From positions 248,001 through 312,000 of the forward strand of contig CAWHVB010000006.1 of assembly GCA_963832715.1 (NCBI GenBank): a stretch of 64,000 bases of DNA, in the 5' to 3' direction. The position numbers and the translations under genes are program-made. The first letter of the stretch is position 1; the number at the start of each line of letters is the position of its first letter. Source of the stretch: DATFVA01 sp963832715 (GTDB lineage Bacteria > Bacteroidota > Ignavibacteria > Ignavibacteriales > Ignavibacteriaceae). Below the pieces are notes generated by a model, which was not told where the DNA came from, ran no database searches, and saw only the letters and a program-made list of their open reading frames with translations. Below are positions 17,262 to 25,835 of this stretch, piece after piece.

Positions 17262-17979
17262 TGAAGTTGAAGAAAAAAATGAGCTGCTTGAGAATTCATT
17301 GAAGGAAAAAGAAATCCTGCTGAAGGAAGTCCATCACCGGGTGAAGAATAACCTGCAGATAATTTCGAGTTTATTAAATCTTCAGGCTAATACCCTTGAT
17401 AATCCTGAAATACGTGAAACTTTCAAATCCAGTCAACTGAGAATTAGATCAATCGCCCTTATTCACGAAAAGCTTTACAAATCGAAAAACCTCTCGAGTA
17501 TTAACCTGAAAGAATATATAAATGAGCTAGTTGTGTACTTACTGAACCTGTACAATAATGACTCAGGAAGAATTGGGACAAGACTCGAATTGGATGATGT
17601 CTCTGCCGAGATAGGCACAACAATAACTCTTGGACTTATTATCAGTGAACTGGTAACTAATGCAATAAAATATGCCTTTCCGAATCGCGAAAACGGCAAG
17701 ATCCTTATTTCTTTAAAAAAGGATCATGATGATTGCTACATTTTTTTGATAAAGGACAACGGAATTGGGCTGCCTGAAGCTTTTGATGTTGAAAATGCCC
17801 AAACACTCGGGCTCTCAATTGTTAAAACATTATTGACCCAGATAGATGGGGAGGTCGAGTACAGGCGGGTAGATGGAACTGAAGTAAGAATTTATTTCAA
17901 GATCCCGGCAGGGGAAACGGAGGATGAGGCTGCATATCTGACACGAACATCTAACGAAGAATTAAGAAATGAATTCTAA
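17239..17979 (+). CDS. Membrane sensor histidine kinase, 3' fragment (HisKA_2 kinase core)
   Basis: Continues the previous gene. HisKA_2-type phosphoacceptor EVHHRVKNNLQIISSLLNLQ, then HATPase_c with ELVTNAIKYAF and DNGIGLP and a short end (LGLSIVKTLL). HisKA_2 kinases typically pair with stand-alone receivers or PhyR-like regulators; none is adjacent. The open frame extends back to 17131, but 17131-17255 overlaps the true HAMP-coding frame and is a shadow. ATG 17239 is the first start close to the junction. Confidence 0.83.
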   Translation: MNSKRNINEVEEKNELLENSLKEKEILLKEVHHRVKNNLQIISSLLNLQANTLDNPEIRETFKSSQLRIRSIALIHEKLYKSKNLSSINLKEYINELVVYLLNLYNNDSGRIGTRLELDDVSAEIGTTITLGLIISELVTNAIKYAFPNRENGKILISLKKDHDDCYIFLIKDNGIGLPEAFDVENAQTLGLSIVKTLLTQIDGEVEYRRVDGTEVRIYFKIPAGETEDEAAYLTRTSNEELRNEF

Positions 17980-17987
17980 GTGAACTC

Positions 17988-19049
17988 CTACTTTGCTCGA
18001 AGGTACTGATCAGGCCAGTCAGCCTCCGAATTAAGCTGTTTCGCAGCATAAAGCGGCCAGTATGGATTACGCAGCATTTCTTTCGCAAGTAGAACCAGGT
18101 CTGCTTGTCCCGTCCTTATGATGGTTTCAGCCTGCATGGGTGAGGTAATTGCTCCTACTGCACCGGTCATTATCCCGGCTTCTTTTTTGATCCGCTCAGC
18201 GAATGAGACCTGGTAGCCGGGTCCTATTGGAATTTTTGCAGCAGCCGCATTCCCTCCGCTTGAACAGTCAATTAAATCTATCCCTTTTTCTTTTAACCAT
18301 TTTGCAAGCTGAACTGACTGATCGATATCCCAGCCGCCTTCAACCCAGTCACTCGCTGAGATGCGGACAAAAAGGGGAAAATTATCCGGTATAGTTCTTC
18401 TCACTGTCTCTGAAATTTCCAGGGCAAGCCTGCATCTATTCTCAAGACTCCCTCCGTATTCATCTTTTCGGTGATTGGAAAGGGGAGAGAGAAATTCATG
18501 GACAAGATAACCATGGGCCATATGAAGCTCAATTAACCTGAAGCCTGCTCTCATACTTCTTTCAGCTGCCGATTTAAACTGGCCTATCACTGAAAGAATC
18601 TCATCTCTTGTCATCTCCCGGGGGAGAGGGTAATTGTCCGCAAATGGAATTGCCGAAGGACCGATTGTCTGCCATCCGCCTTCTTCAGAAATTACTTTCC
18701 CTGTTCCTTTCCAGGGAGAATAGGTCGAAGCTTTTCTTCCTGCATGCGCAAGCTGAATTCCGGGAACAGAATTATGGGAAGATATAAAGTCTGTGATTTT
18801 TTTATAGGCATCGGCGTGTTCATTGCTCCATATCCCTGCATCATCAGGTGATATTCTCCCTTCAGGTGAAACAGCAGTTGCTTCCATCATTACCAGGGCA
18901 GCTCCTCCTACAGCACGTGAGCTGAGATGAACGAAGTGCCAATCTGTCGGCATGCCTTCTTCACTCGAGTACTGGCACATAGGGGAAACAGCAATCCTGT
19001 TCTTTAGTTCTAAACTCCTGATTTGAAAAGGTGAAAAAAGGACACTCAA
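17988..19049 (-). CDS. namA: Old-yellow-enzyme NAD(P)H:flavin oxidoreductase (YqjM/NamA type)
   Basis: 353 aa TIM-barrel FMN enzyme that reduces activated C=C bonds, nitro compounds and quinones with NAD(P)H. YqjM-class marks are visible: Cys25 and Tyr27 in SPMCQYS, HAGRKAS, the substrate-binding His pair in ELHMAHGYLVHEF, and SNHRKDEYGGSLENR. The length equals the bacterial thermophilic-like OYE class. It is convergent with the histidine kinase and in a peroxide/metal-stress neighbourhood. The exact substrate cannot be read from sequence. Confidence 0.94.
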   Translation of the reverse strand: MSVLFSPFQIRSLELKNRIAVSPMCQYSSEEGMPTDWHFVHLSSRAVGGAALVMMEATAVSPEGRISPDDAGIWSNEHADAYKKITDFISSHNSVPGIQLAHAGRKASTYSPWKGTGKVISEEGGWQTIGPSAIPFADNYPLPREMTRDEILSVIGQFKSAAERSMRAGFRLIELHMAHGYLVHEFLSPLSNHRKDEYGGSLENRCRLALEISETVRRTIPDNFPLFVRISASDWVEGGWDIDQSVQLAKWLKEKGIDLIDCSSGGNAAAAKIPIGPGYQVSFAERIKKEAGIMTGAVGAITSPMQAETIIRTGQADLVLLAKEMLRNPYWPLYAAKQLNSEADWPDQYLRAK

Positions 19050-19148
19050 GATATCTTCTCCCGTGTAGAGTAATAAAATAATAGTTTAAACTTAATTAAG
19101 TTTTTGGATAATTGTTGATGTACGGCCTTAATATTAGTATTAACCCCT

Positions 19149-19580
19149 TTATTTTTCCGCCATCCGCCTTGCTTTATCTATGGAATGAGTTCTTTTGAGA
19201 CTTGATTGTTTTTTGGTCTGCTCTGCAAGAACGGTATAATACTTATGGATTGCATCAAGCTGCTCTTCGGTTAAACTTTCAATATCAATGAGACTGTCGC
19301 TGGCGCCTTTGGTAGCTGCGATTAATTCGTTCAGCTTAAGCTGCAGGGCTGTAGAATCTTTATTCTGTGTTCGCTGGATAAGAAAGACCATCAGGAATGT
19401 TATGATTGTCGTTCCTGTATTTATGATGAGCTGCAATGTATCCGAATAATGGAAGATTGGTCCCGATAGCAGCCAGACGATTATCAGGCTGAATGCAAGA
19501 CCGAATGCGAAGCTGCTCCCTGCAAAACGGGAGATTAAAAATGAGAACCTGTCGAATAACTTATTGATTTTAGAACGCAT
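19149..19580 (-). CDS. Low-affinity iron permease family protein
   Basis: 143 aa. Two hydrophobic segments (about 23-41 and 52-70), then FLIQRTQNKDSTALQLKLNELI, the conserved signature of PF04120 (Iron_permease), with a charged C-terminal tail. The family is named after yeast Fet4, but bacterial members are short and their transport role is unproven. Start ATG 19580 lacks a strong Shine-Dalgarno site. Its neighbours deal with metals, which is consistent with the family name. Confidence 0.88.
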   Translation of the reverse strand: MRSKINKLFDRFSFLISRFAGSSFAFGLAFSLIIVWLLSGPIFHYSDTLQLIINTGTTIITFLMVFLIQRTQNKDSTALQLKLNELIAATKGASDSLIDIESLTEEQLDAIHKYYTVLAEQTKKQSSLKRTHSIDKARRMAEK

Positions 19581-19691
19581 AAAATTGAGTCTTTCTAATC
19601 GTTATCAGCAATATATCTTAAGTCAGTCCATATTATCTGTGATATCAGTGATACTGCTGCCTGTTATCCGACGCTCCGCCTATTAATTCAC

Positions 19692-19919
19692 CTACTGCAG
19701 ATCCTTTTTCATCTGATCAAATTGTTCTTTTGTGATTTCTCCTTTAGCATATCTCTTCTTTAAGATATCAAGGGGTGATTCAATGTGCGGATTTACCTGG
19801 TTCTGGTACCTGTACCTGCCAGATTGATTTATAAGCAGCCACACAATAATTCCTATTATGACCAGCCAGAATATCCATCCGAACCACATACCTCCGCCCC
19901 ACATCCAGTTATGAAACAT
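19692..19919 (-). CDS. Small SHOCT-domain membrane protein
   Basis: 75 aa. An N-terminal Trp/Gly/Met-rich stretch and one TM helix (about 13-32) are followed by a SHOCT domain (PLDILKKRYAKGEITKEQFDQMKKDL). SHOCT proteins are small and often sit near efflux and envelope genes; the domain probably mediates oligomerisation. It is separated from the YHS gene by a terminator, so it likely has its own promoter. Confidence 0.85.
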   Translation of the reverse strand: MFHNWMWGGGMWFGWIFWLVIIGIIVWLLINQSGRYRYQNQVNPHIESPLDILKKRYAKGEITKEQFDQMKKDLQ

Positions 19920-20020
19920 TTTATTTACCTCGTGTTCTTTAATTATTAGACACAGTTAAATATATAATGGTTCATCTTTTTGAAAATATGTGATAGTCAA
20001 CATTTTGAATACGGTGATGC

Positions 20021-20055
20021 AAAACGGGATTACAGGAATTATTCCTGCAATCCCG
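20021..20055 (-). terminator. Terminator closing the metal-efflux transcription unit
   Basis: Stem CGGGATT-CAGGAA / TTCCTG-AATCCCG with one opposed mismatch (A/C) and loop TTA. On the minus strand it is followed by TTTT, just after the YHS gene stop. Confidence 0.8.
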
Positions 20056-20077
20056 CAGCTTTTGTTTGATAATTTCT

Positions 20078-20497
20078 TTACTTCGTGCCTGTGAATGCTT
20101 TTCCGTCATCACTCAGATTTTTAGAATACTTTTCAGGATTTGCAATAAATTTATTATCACAGCCATTGCAGCAGAAGCCGTAGATTTTTCCGTTATATTC
20201 TACTTTGTTGGCTTTAGGATCGATTTTTTCTCCCCTTACAGGACAAACTGCATTCCATGCATCCAGTTTACTGTCCACTTCTTTTGCTGTCAAATCACTG
20301 CACTCTACATTGGTTGAGTCACTCATCTCCATCACTGCTGAATGATTCATCTTTGAATGGTTCATACTTTCAGTTTTGCTTTTTGCAGAACAGCAATTTG
20401 CATCATCTTTTTTCTCCTGTGCCGATACACCTGCAGTCAGCAGAAATGTAAGCATTAATGCAAAAAGAACAGATTGTTTTAAGGGTGATATTTTCAT
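20078..20497 (-). CDS. Secreted YHS/TRASH-like metal-binding protein
   Basis: 139 aa. Signal peptide (to about residue 26, GVSAQ), a His/Met/Cys-rich linker (CCSAKSKTESMNHSKMNHS) and a C-terminal YHS-like domain with NAVCPVRGEKI, VEYNGKIYGFCCNGC and FIANPEKY. The Cys pairs are typical for binding soft metals, and such domains occur as stand-alone copper sensors or chaperones next to Cus operons. Ribosome binding site AAAGGAAAAATAAA is good. It lies 41 bases after ccmF in the same direction, so it is probably the last gene of the efflux operon. Confidence 0.85.
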   Translation of the reverse strand: MKISPLKQSVLFALMLTFLLTAGVSAQEKKDDANCCSAKSKTESMNHSKMNHSAVMEMSDSTNVECSDLTAKEVDSKLDAWNAVCPVRGEKIDPKANKVEYNGKIYGFCCNGCDNKFIANPEKYSKNLSDDGKAFTGTK

Positions 20498-20538
20498 TTT
20501 ATTTTTCCTTTATATATGGTGATTATTGATTCGTTTTT

Positions 20539-22074
20539 TTATGACTGCACTAATAAATTTTCCCGTCTGCGTCTGAATGCGGCGATTACTAAACCGGCTG
20601 TTATAAGGATAACTCCCGACCATACCAGGTCCATATTCTGTTTGATGCTTGCTTCAACTGTGAGTACTTCCTGTGTTGGACCGGAACCGCCGCTCCCGGT
20701 CCCATTCTCGTCATAACCAACCGGAGATATATAAATATCTTTTCCCCAGCCTGGTAGGATATCAGGTTCCCTCATAAGTGAATTATTAAAACTGGATATG
20801 AACATAACTGGTGAAGCTTTGACTGTTCTGTTTTTGCTTTTTATCTGAACATCAAAAGAATATTTATCGCTGCCGTTAATCCTGTTGTACCCTGTGAAGA
20901 TAAAAGTGTGATTCAGTGCATTGACTTCTTTCCCTTTAGGGAGTGTCAGTTGTTCAGAGGTTGAGAAGTTGCCGGAAAGCAGGACCCCAAGAAGAAAAAT
21001 CCCTACACCGATATGTGCAATTTGTCCCCCTGTAAGAAGATAACTGATCTTAAGACTTTTAATTATAGTAGTGATGTTCGTAACCACTGTGAAGCAGGCG
21101 GCAACCGTGTAAATAATGAAATAAAGCGACGTCATTCCTGCTGCAAATGCTATAGCCGCAGCTGAAACCAGGGCTATAGTAAAATGGAGAATAGATCCTT
21201 TTATAAATTCTTTCTTTTCGGTAGCCCGCCATCTGAGCAAAAGAGAAAAGGCTATCAGAAGCATCATCATAATAGCTAGCGGGAAATTCATATTTGTATA
21301 AAATTCCGTATCCATCGCACTGCCGAAAATGGGGGCTGAAGTTCCGAGAATGATAATGAGAGCAGAACCGAGTAAAAGAGCCGAGCCGTACAAAAGTCCG
21401 TTTTCCCTGTTAAGAAATGATTCTACCGGTGATGAAATTTTCTTTATGTCTTTCCATCTGAAGATTACTCCGCCGATACCGAATATTGCAATTGTCAGCA
21501 TGAAGCCGACTAAGAAAAAGTATGTCAGCTTGCCGGGAACTGCAAAAGAGTGGACTGATGCCTCTGAAAGAATTCCGCTTCTTGTCAGGAATGTACTGTA
21601 TACAACAAACACAAAAGTTAATACTGAAAGTACAAGGTTGGTTCTGACATATTTTCCGGAGTTTTCCGGAGTTCTCGTATTCTTCTGAATAATTAAAGTG
21701 TGTAATAGAGCAACTCCTATTATCCAGGGAACCAGACTCGAATTTTCAACAGGGTCCCATCCCCAGAATCCTCCCCAGCCAAGAACTCCGTAAGCCCAGT
21801 AGCCGCCGATCATGATCGCAAGTCCCAGCACAGCCATAGAGATTGAAAGCCAGGGAAGTGATTTGTTTACCCAGGTCCTGTAATCTTTCCTGATAACTGC
21901 AGATGCAGCAAATGAATAGGGGATAGCTGTCATTGCAAACCCGACGAAAAGCAGGGGAGGATGGATCTGCATCCAGAAGTTCTGAAGCAGAGGATTCAAA
22001 CCTTTTCCTGCTATAAGAAATTTGTCAACGGGGATGTTTAATGAAGACAGGACTGCCTGCAGTTGGGGACCCAT
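20539..22074 (-). CDS. ccmF: CcmF/NrfE haem lyase subunit, 3' fragment
   Basis: 511 aa with about ten TM segments. Diagnostic residues: GKGLNPLLQNFWMQIHPPLLF and the tryptophan-rich WWD loop GWGGFWGWDPVENSSLVPW, which handles haem in the periplasm, plus the C-terminal periplasmic domain. CcmF receives haem from CcmE and joins it to apocytochrome c. The true start is upstream in another frame: ATG 22074 is an internal Met (FLH-MGPQLQ). The rest of the system (ccmA-E, ccmH) is not in the window. Confidence 0.9.
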   Translation of the reverse strand: MGPQLQAVLSSLNIPVDKFLIAGKGLNPLLQNFWMQIHPPLLFVGFAMTAIPYSFAASAVIRKDYRTWVNKSLPWLSISMAVLGLAIMIGGYWAYGVLGWGGFWGWDPVENSSLVPWIIGVALLHTLIIQKNTRTPENSGKYVRTNLVLSVLTFVFVVYSTFLTRSGILSEASVHSFAVPGKLTYFFLVGFMLTIAIFGIGGVIFRWKDIKKISSPVESFLNRENGLLYGSALLLGSALIIILGTSAPIFGSAMDTEFYTNMNFPLAIMMMLLIAFSLLLRWRATEKKEFIKGSILHFTIALVSAAAIAFAAGMTSLYFIIYTVAACFTVVTNITTIIKSLKISYLLTGGQIAHIGVGIFLLGVLLSGNFSTSEQLTLPKGKEVNALNHTFIFTGYNRINGSDKYSFDVQIKSKNRTVKASPVMFISSFNNSLMREPDILPGWGKDIYISPVGYDENGTGSGGSGPTQEVLTVEASIKQNMDLVWSGVILITAGLVIAAFRRRRENLLVQS

Positions 22075-22622
22075 GTGCAGGAACTGCTGCCGGTATTGTC
22101 AGCCATTATGAACCGCCGCAGATCCGGCATTCCAAGGTATGATGAGTTAAAATATTTCAACTGCATATAATTTGGATCGGCCCAGATTGAGGTGAAGGGG
22201 TTTTTAAGGAAAGGACTGATCAGAACTGCAAGGAAAACCGCTATCAGAGTATAAACCATCATAAAAGATGATTCCTGTGCGGTATCTTTAGATAGATTCT
22301 TAATCAGAATAAGTCCTGCGATTACTGAAAATAAAAGCCACAGTAAAAAGCTTCCTTCCTGTCCCGCAAAGAATGATGAGAGCAGCAGTCCGAAGGAAAG
22401 GTCCCCGCTGCTGTATTCAAACACGTAGTTATATTGATATTGATGGGAAAGGATAAGGTACAGAAGGAATGCACTTGCCCCGGCTACTAATGCTGCCATA
22501 ACATAAAACCCTCTGCGTGCGGCTGCGAGAGTATTTGTATACCCTCGGTATGTATAATAATACATAATTATTGTGAAAATACCACTCACTATAGAAGCAG
22601 TAATAAGTAGATTGCCTATCAT
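22038..22622 (-). CDS. ccmF: CcmF/NrfE, 5' fragment (frameshifted)
   Basis: Residues 1-180 are a CcmF N terminus with TM helices and the early motif SFFAGQEGSFLLWLLFSV. The frame then runs into CTWVPNCRQSCLH and stops. One base is missing near 22091-22098; adding a base after GGCAGC would give NTGSQFLHMGPQ and join the two parts into one ~690-residue protein. The start ATG overlaps the cusA stop (ATGA), so translation is coupled to the efflux pump, an unusual place for ccmF. Confidence 0.88.
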   Translation of the reverse strand: MIGNLLITASIVSGIFTIIMYYYTYRGYTNTLAAARRGFYVMAALVAGASAFLLYLILSHQYQYNYVFEYSSGDLSFGLLLSSFFAGQEGSFLLWLLFSVIAGLILIKNLSKDTAQESSFMMVYTLIAVFLAVLISPFLKNPFTSIWADPNYMQLKYFNSSYLGMPDLRRFIMADNTGSSSCTWVPNCRQSCLH

Positions 22623-22912
22623 TTTATATTATTCTCCGCTTGGTTATCTGCCTGATTAAAATTATTACTTAATTGTTTTGTTAGTTCTCTTTTTTTAATT
22701 GAATAAAAGATCGCAGGGTAAACTGTCAGTTCAAGGATCAGACTTGTCAGGATCCCTCCAACCATCGGTGCCGCAATCCTTTTCATTACATCGCTCCCTG
22801 TTCCAATACCTATTAGGATGGGAAGAAGACCGAATAACATCGTTAAAACTGTCATAAGTTTGGGGCGTACTCTCTTCACAGCTCCTTCAAATATAGCTTC
22901 TTTAAGATTCAC
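22619..22912 (-). CDS. cusA: CusA-type RND pump, 3' fragment
   Basis: 97 codons from GTG 22912: NLKEAIFEGAVKRVRPKLMT and the last two TM helices (TVLTMLFGLLPILIGIGTG, APMVGGILTSLILELTVYPAIF). This is exactly the missing C terminus of the gene upstream. One T absent at about 22924-22927 breaks the frame: restoring it reads KRRDFLKNIVNLKEA. It has no independent start signal, so it is not a separate gene. The stop overlaps the ccmF start. Confidence 0.9.
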   Translation of the reverse strand: MNLKEAIFEGAVKRVRPKLMTVLTMLFGLLPILIGIGTGSDVMKRIAAPMVGGILTSLILELTVYPAIFYSIKKRELTKQLSNNFNQADNQAENNIK

Positions 22913-22920
22913 AATGTTTT

Positions 22921-25833
22921 TCAGAAGTCCCTTCTTTTAAAATTTTCATAAGCTATATCAAGATAAAGAAGCATTACTACACCGGTTTCCGCATCTACCC
23001 CGAGCAGTGCAATGATGCCCACCCAGACAGCAACGCTTAAATGGAACCCCGCTATATATAAATACCAGATTGCCCCTACCATAGAAAAGGGCAATGCCAG
23101 AAGTACAATGCCTGTTTTCAGCATCGACTTTGTATTCATATAAAGAAGTACGATAACAATTAGTATGGTAAGAGGGATTACGAGCATTAAATGTTTGGAT
23201 GCTCTCTCCATATACTCGAATTGTCCGCTCCATTTAATTGAATAACCGGGCGGGAGTGTTATCTTTTTATTTATTATTTCCTTTGCACGGTTAACGTAGG
23301 TGCCGACATCTATATCTTTGATATCGATGTATACCCAGGTGTTTGGTCTTGCATTTTCTGACTTTATCATCGGGGGCCCCTTCCTGACCTCTATATTCCC
23401 AAGCTCCTCGAGAGGAATATTGCCGCCCTGGGGAGTTGGAACCAGTACCCGCTTTAAGGTTTCAAGGTTTTCCCTGTAATCTCTCTGGTACCGAAGATTG
23501 ACAGGATATCTTTCAAGGCCCTCAACGGTTTTTGTAATGTTCATTCCGCCAACTGCGGACATAAATACATCCTGTACATCACCTACAGTCAACCCGTAAC
23601 GGGCAATTGCTTCACGGTCAATATCAAAATCAACATAATTGCCTCCGACAGACCTTTCAGCATAAGCAGACCTTGTTCCGGGAATTGTTTTAGCCGCATC
23701 TTCGATCTGTTTTCCTATATTTTGAAGAACATTCAGATCAGGACCAGCTATTTTTATTCCTACTGGAGTTTTAATTCCCGTTGACAGCATATCGATTCTT
23801 GTTTTGATCGGCATTGTCCACGCATTTGTAAGTCCCGGTATCTGAATAGCGTTATTCATTTCTTCGATAAGTTTGTCTGTAGTCATACCGGGTCTCCACT
23901 GATCATGGGGTTTCAGTCTTATCGTTGTCTCAATCATCGAAAGAGGCGCGGGGTCAGTCGGGGTATCAGCTCTGCCTATTTTACCGAATACGGTTTCAAC
24001 TTCCGGAAATGTTTTAATGATTTTATCAGTCTGTTGAAGAATTTCTTTTGCTTTCGTGATCGAAATACCCGGAAGGGTAGTAGGCATATAAAGCAGATCA
24101 CCCTCGTCTAGCGGCGGCATAAACTCTGATCCTAATTTTGAATAGGGGATATAAGTGGCGGCCACTATTAAAACTGCCGTACCTATAATCCACCACCTCT
24201 TGTTCATCACAAAATCAACTACCGGATGATATAACCGTGCAAGGAATTTTGTTATCGGGTTTTCATCTTCCCGTCTCATCCTGCCTCTTACAAAATAACC
24301 CAGCAGAATGGGAACAATTGTCACTGTGAGGATTGCAGCAGCAGCCATAGAATAAGTCTTTGTGAATGCAAGGGGTTTGAACATTCTTCCTTCCTGCTGT
24401 TCAAGTGTGAAGACGGGAATAAATGAAATAGTAATGACCAGTAATGAATAAAAGATGGATGGCCCGACTTCTTTAGCTGCTTCAAGAATAACCTGCCAGT
24501 GAGGCAGCCGCTCGCTTAAAGGTTTCTCCTGGTTATGCACCATATGCGTCTGGGCATTCTCCACCAGTATGATTGAGGCATCCACCATAGCCCCTATCGC
24601 AATTGCAATGCCTCCGAGCGACATTATATTTGCATTGATACCCTGAAGCTTCATTACAAGAAATGCCGCAAGTACGGCCGTTGGAAGTGTAAATATAGCA
24701 ACCAGGGAACTCCTGAAGTGCAGCAGGAAGAGTATGATTATCAGTGCAACTACAATTGTTTCTTCAAACAGTTTGTCTTTCAGGTTGTCGATGGCACGGT
24801 CGATCAGCCTTGAACGGTCATATGCAGTTTTGATCTGCACATCAGCCGGGAGCGACTTTTTAAGTTCAGCTAAACGTTCTTTAACTTTTTCAATTACAGA
24901 TAGAGCATTTTCTCCATAACGGATGATGACTATTCCTCCTACTGTTTCTCCTTCACCGTTCCAGTCGGCTAATCCTCTTCGGAGCTCCGGTCCGATGGTT
25001 ACATCAGCCACATCACTTAGGTATACAGGTGAACCTGAGTTCGTTGAAATTCCGATAGATATTTTTTTCAGATCGTCAGTGCTTTTGATGTAGCCTAACC
25101 CTCTGACCATATACTCGGCTTCACCCATCTCCAACAGTCTCCCGCCTACATCATTGTTGCTCCGCTGAATTGCCATTTTAACTTTCTGCAGTGGGATGCC
25201 GTAGTAAGCAAGCTTATTTGGGTCTATGTTAACCTGGTACTGTTTTACATAACCTCCAACCGAAGCAACCTCGGATACACCCGGTATTGAAGCGAGCTCA
25301 TACTTCAGGAAATAATCCTGTATAGATCTTAATTCCTGCAGATCTTTCTTATCCGATTGAAGTACATACTGATAGACCCAGCCGAGTCCTGTTGCATCAG
25401 GTCCAAGCTGAGGACTCACACCTTCAGGAAGTTGTCCCTTTAAACCGTTTAAGTATTCGAGCACCCTGCTCCTTGCCCAGTACAGGTCTGTACCGTCTTC
25501 AAAAATTATATAAACCATCGAGAATCCGAAGAACGAATAACCTCTTACGTCTTTGGCATACGGAACTGACAGCATCTTTGTAGTAAGCGGGTAAGTTACC
25601 TGGTCTTCAACTATCCGTGGACCCTGACCCGGATACTCAGTATAAATAATCACCTGAACATCACTCAGATCCGGTATTGCATCTACTTTGGTTGTGATGA
25701 CTGCCCAGATACCACCCATGATCAATGCCGCTGTAAAAAGGATAACCAAAAATTTATTATTGATTGACCACTCTATGAGTTTTTGAATCAGTCCTTCCTT
25801 TTCTGAATTGCCGGATGTCATCTCATCACTCAT
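22921..25833 (-). CDS. cusA: CusA/CzcA heavy-metal RND efflux pump, 5' fragment
   Basis: 970 aa of an inner-membrane HME-RND transporter (about 1,070 aa when joined to the next fragment). The proton-relay helix reads GGIAIAIGAMVDASIILVEN, and the periplasmic porter domains and central TM helices are in the expected order. It exports monovalent or divalent metal ions through CusB and CusC. Cu(I)/Ag(I) is favoured by the Cus-type CusB and Cys-rich neighbours; Zn/Co cannot be excluded. The start lies 2 bases past the cusB stop, so the genes are tightly coupled. Confidence 0.93.
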   Translation of the reverse strand: MSDEMTSGNSEKEGLIQKLIEWSINNKFLVILFTAALIMGGIWAVITTKVDAIPDLSDVQVIIYTEYPGQGPRIVEDQVTYPLTTKMLSVPYAKDVRGYSFFGFSMVYIIFEDGTDLYWARSRVLEYLNGLKGQLPEGVSPQLGPDATGLGWVYQYVLQSDKKDLQELRSIQDYFLKYELASIPGVSEVASVGGYVKQYQVNIDPNKLAYYGIPLQKVKMAIQRSNNDVGGRLLEMGEAEYMVRGLGYIKSTDDLKKISIGISTNSGSPVYLSDVADVTIGPELRRGLADWNGEGETVGGIVIIRYGENALSVIEKVKERLAELKKSLPADVQIKTAYDRSRLIDRAIDNLKDKLFEETIVVALIIILFLLHFRSSLVAIFTLPTAVLAAFLVMKLQGINANIMSLGGIAIAIGAMVDASIILVENAQTHMVHNQEKPLSERLPHWQVILEAAKEVGPSIFYSLLVITISFIPVFTLEQQEGRMFKPLAFTKTYSMAAAAILTVTIVPILLGYFVRGRMRREDENPITKFLARLYHPVVDFVMNKRWWIIGTAVLIVAATYIPYSKLGSEFMPPLDEGDLLYMPTTLPGISITKAKEILQQTDKIIKTFPEVETVFGKIGRADTPTDPAPLSMIETTIRLKPHDQWRPGMTTDKLIEEMNNAIQIPGLTNAWTMPIKTRIDMLSTGIKTPVGIKIAGPDLNVLQNIGKQIEDAAKTIPGTRSAYAERSVGGNYVDFDIDREAIARYGLTVGDVQDVFMSAVGGMNITKTVEGLERYPVNLRYQRDYRENLETLKRVLVPTPQGGNIPLEELGNIEVRKGPPMIKSENARPNTWVYIDIKDIDVGTYVNRAKEIINKKITLPPGYSIKWSGQFEYMERASKHLMLVIPLTILIVIVLLYMNTKSMLKTGIVLLALPFSMVGAIWYLYIAGFHLSVAVWVGIIALLGVDAETGVVMLLYLDIAYENFKRRDF

Positions 25834-25835
25834 TT

